From Actinomycetes bacterium (GTDB lineage: Bacteria > Actinomycetota > Acidimicrobiia > Acidimicrobiales > Microtrichaceae), in NCBI GenBank assembly GCA_023427825.1, contig JAEZAI010000647.1, forward strand, positions 1-6,984: 6,984 nt of DNA. Direction: 5' to 3'. Below the pieces are notes generated by a model. That model made no database searches. It saw only the letters and a program-made list of their open reading frames with translations, and was not told the origin of the DNA. Below, one piece after another: positions 5,532 through 6,984 of this stretch (position 1 is the first letter of the stretch; each line of letters starts with the position of its first letter). Made by a program: the position numbers and the translations under genes.

Positions 5532-6686
5532 TCAGGCGGCGCCGGCGCGGCGGTAGGCGCCCAGCAGCGCCTCGGCGGTGCGGGCCGGCGTGAAGCGTGC
5601 CGCACGCTCGTACCCGGCCGCGATGCGATCGGCCCTGGCCTGCGGCCCCTCGTCGACGACAGCTTCCATGGCTGCCGCCCACGCTGTCACATCCTCCGCC
5701 GGGACCAGGTCCTCGGGTCGGGCGACCTCGGGCAGCGAGCCGGCCGCGGCGGCGATCCCCGGGCCGCCGCGCACCATCGCCTCGAGCCCGGGCAGGCCGA
5801 AGCCCTCGTAGCAGGACGGGACGGCCACCGCGGCGGTGGCCGCGAAGAGCGACTCGAGCTGCTCGATCGGCACGCGCCCGGTGCGCAGGACGCGCCCGTC
5901 GAGATCGGGGCGGCGGATGCGGGCCAGCACGTCGCCCTCGGCGGACGCGGCGCCGCCGGTGAGCACCAGCCGCAGGTCGGGACGGTGCCGCGCCGCCAGC
6001 GCGAACGCGTCGAGCAGCACCAGGTGCTGCTTGTGGGGATAGGTGATCGCCGGGTACAGCAGGAACGGGTCGTCGCCGAGCCACGGCGGCAGCGGGAACG
6101 TCTCGCCGGCGGCGTGGCGTCGGGGCGGCGCCACCCACCACGGCACCACCTCGACCTTGGAGGCGGCGACGCCGAGCAGGTCGACCACGCGGTCGCGCGT
6201 GAACTCGCTGGGCACGCCGATCACGTCCGCGGCCTTGGCGGAGCGGCCCGCCATCAGCCGGATGTAGGCCCGCTTCGCGGCGCGGAAGTTGCGCGGCATG
6301 TCGAGCGGCTGCAGGTCGTGCACGGTCAGCACCGTGCGGCGCGGGTGCCGCAGCGGCAGGACACCGCCCGCGTGGTGCACGACGTCCGCACCGACCGAGC
6401 GGGTGGTGGACGGCAACCAGGTCTGCTCCGCGAGGACACGGCGCCGCTTGTCGCGACCGTCCTGGTCGAGCACGTGGAGCTCGAAGCGGGCCGCCAGGTC
6501 GGGGTGGGCCGCGGCGAACTGATCGAGCACCGCGAGGTGGATCTCGACGTCCCGTTCCCCGCCGCCCGGCGCCCCGCCGGCGTCGAGCACGTCCGCCACG
6601 GCGCGGAGCGCATCGGTCGTCGACTCCTCGCTGCCGCCGACGACGCCCGGCACCAGCCAGAGCAGGTTCACGAGCACACGGGTCAC
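5532..6686 (-). CDS. GT4 family glycosyltransferase
   Basis: A 384-residue GT-B glycosyltransferase of family GT4. The N-terminal half has LVPGVVGGSEE (11-21), the glycine-rich loop of many GT4 enzymes, and TVHDLQPLDMP (121-131). The donor-binding half has YPAITYPHKQH (211-221), close to the common YP-x-x-TWPHKNH motif. It also has CYEGFGLPGLEAM (292-304), whose Glu294 and Glu302 form the EX7E element, then SLPEV (317-321). The start is GTG at 6686, which overlaps the TGA of the upstream gene as GTGA, with a GGGGG six bases before it. The frame is open further upstream, but that part has no sense and overlaps the neighbour. The segment after EX7E (MVRGGPGIAAAAG) is unusual, since this family normally has a form like RGVPVVASDAG there. 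It is likely mannosyl- or rhamnosyltransferase-like by family, but the sugar is unknown. Confidence 0.92.
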   Translation of the reverse strand: MTRVLVNLLWLVPGVVGGSEESTTDALRAVADVLDAGGAPGGGERDVEIHLAVLDQFAAAHPDLAARFELHVLDQDGRDKRRRVLAEQTWLPSTTRSVGADVVHHAGGVLPLRHPRRTVLTVHDLQPLDMPRNFRAAKRAYIRLMAGRSAKAADVIGVPSEFTRDRVVDLLGVAASKVEVVPWWVAPPRRHAAGETFPLPPWLGDDPFLLYPAITYPHKQHLVLLDAFALAARHRPDLRLVLTGGAASAEGDVLARIRRPDLDGRVLRTGRVPIEQLESLFAATAAVAVPSCYEGFGLPGLEAMVRGGPGIAAAAGSLPEVARPEDLVPAEDVTAWAAAMEAVVDEGPQARADRIAAGYERAARFTPARTAEALLGAYRRAGAA

Positions 6687-6984
6687 CGACGGCCCCCGAG
6701 GACGTCGCGGTACACCTGCTCGTAGGCCTCGGCCGTGCGCTCCCACGAGAACGCCTCGGCCCGCCGGGGCCCGGCCGACCGCAGGCGCTCGGCCAGGTCC
6801 TCGTCGTCGAGCACGGACCGGATCGCCTCGGCGAGCAGGTCGGCGCGGCCCGGAGGGACGAGCACGGCGGCGTCGCCGGCGACGTCCTCCATGGACGTGC
6901 CCGCGGAGGTCACGAGCGGGGTGCCGGCGGCCAGGGCCTCCAGGGCCGGCAGGCCGAAGCCCTCCGCCCACGACGGCAGGCAGC
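6683..6984 (-). CDS. GT4 family glycosyltransferase, C-terminal fragment (5' end outside window)
   Basis: Reading in from the right edge, the last 99 residues of a GT4 glycosyltransferase are present, ending at TGA 6685-6683. The fragment opens with LPSWAEGFGLPALEALAAG, which holds the EX7E element (both glutamates present) that binds the donor nucleotide sugar. It continues with TPLVTSAGTSMEDVAGDAAV, the conserved loop before the terminal helices, and SWERTAEAYEQVYRDVL, a typical C-terminal helix. The ATG and GTG codons inside it are not starts. It overlaps the next glycosyltransferase by 4 nt (GTGA), so the two are translationally coupled. It resembles that neighbour around EX7E and may be an old paralogue. 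About three quarters of the protein is missing from the window. Confidence 0.9.
   Translation of the reverse strand, partial: CLPSWAEGFGLPALEALAAGTPLVTSAGTSMEDVAGDAAVLVPPGRADLLAEAIRSVLDDEDLAERLRSAGPRRAEAFSWERTAEAYEQVYRDVLGGRR

Noticed and set aside
5504..5605. 34-codon N-terminal extension of the WcaI-like glycosyltransferase
   Set aside because: Pro/Arg/Ala-rich, overlaps the end of the upstream gene in another frame, and the family begins at the MNILVLCPHYAP segment.
5496..6725. Plus-strand open frame of 409 codons opposite the two glycosyltransferases, and similar frames at 552-1445, 1462-2433 and 4589-5593
   Set aside because: Low-complexity Arg/His/Gly/Val translations with no recognisable domain; shadows of the minus-strand genes.
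6687..6971. N-terminal extension of the 384-residue glycosyltransferase
   Set aside because: Arg/Gly/Pro-rich translation antisense to nothing but overlapping, in another frame, the clearly real C-terminus of the neighbouring GT4. The GTGA junction gives the better start.

Overview
The window is very GC-rich (third codon positions almost always G or C) and comes from a bacterial chromosome. The GC content, an F420 biosynthesis gene and frequent GTG starts point to an actinobacterium. The His-rich membrane protein at 3365-4141 looks to me like a type common in Acidimicrobiia. That class-level placement is an inference from memory, not a search result.

Layout: (1) 1-476, plus strand: the C-terminal part of cofE, coenzyme F420-0 gamma-glutamyl ligase, cut by the left edge. 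(2) 477-506: a short convergent gap with a 7-bp hairpin. (3) 507-1256, minus strand: a classical short-chain dehydrogenase/reductase. It appears to be its own transcription unit, with a TATGAT -10 box directly abutting a perfect 7+1+7 inverted repeat, a plausible repressor operator. (4) 1390-6984, minus strand: a glycan-biosynthesis cluster. In transcription order it holds a GT4 glycosyltransferase cut by the right edge, a second GT4 (4-nt overlap), a third GT4 of WcaI type, a His-rich single-pass membrane protein, a nucleotidyltransferase with a C-terminal left-handed beta-helix (mannose-1-phosphate guanylyltransferase-like), and a GalE-like NDP-sugar epimerase. Junctions are -4, 28, 102, 3 and 10 nt, so the six genes look like one operon or two tightly linked ones, with the only possible break at 4142-4243.

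How it fits together: the nucleotidyltransferase would make an activated sugar from a sugar-1-phosphate. The epimerase would convert an NDP-sugar to a second donor. The three GT4 enzymes would place sugars one by one on a lipid-linked or surface glycan. No polymerase, flippase, ligase or initiating phosphoglycosyl transferase lies in the window, so the product (capsule, exopolysaccharide, glycolipid or glycoprotein glycan) cannot be named. The membrane protein sits between the glycosyltransferases and the sugar-nucleotide genes, three bases from the nucleotidyltransferase. It carries a dense set of histidines in its extracytoplasmic part and is the best candidate here for undescribed biology. 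No RNA genes, mobile elements or CRISPR arrays were seen.
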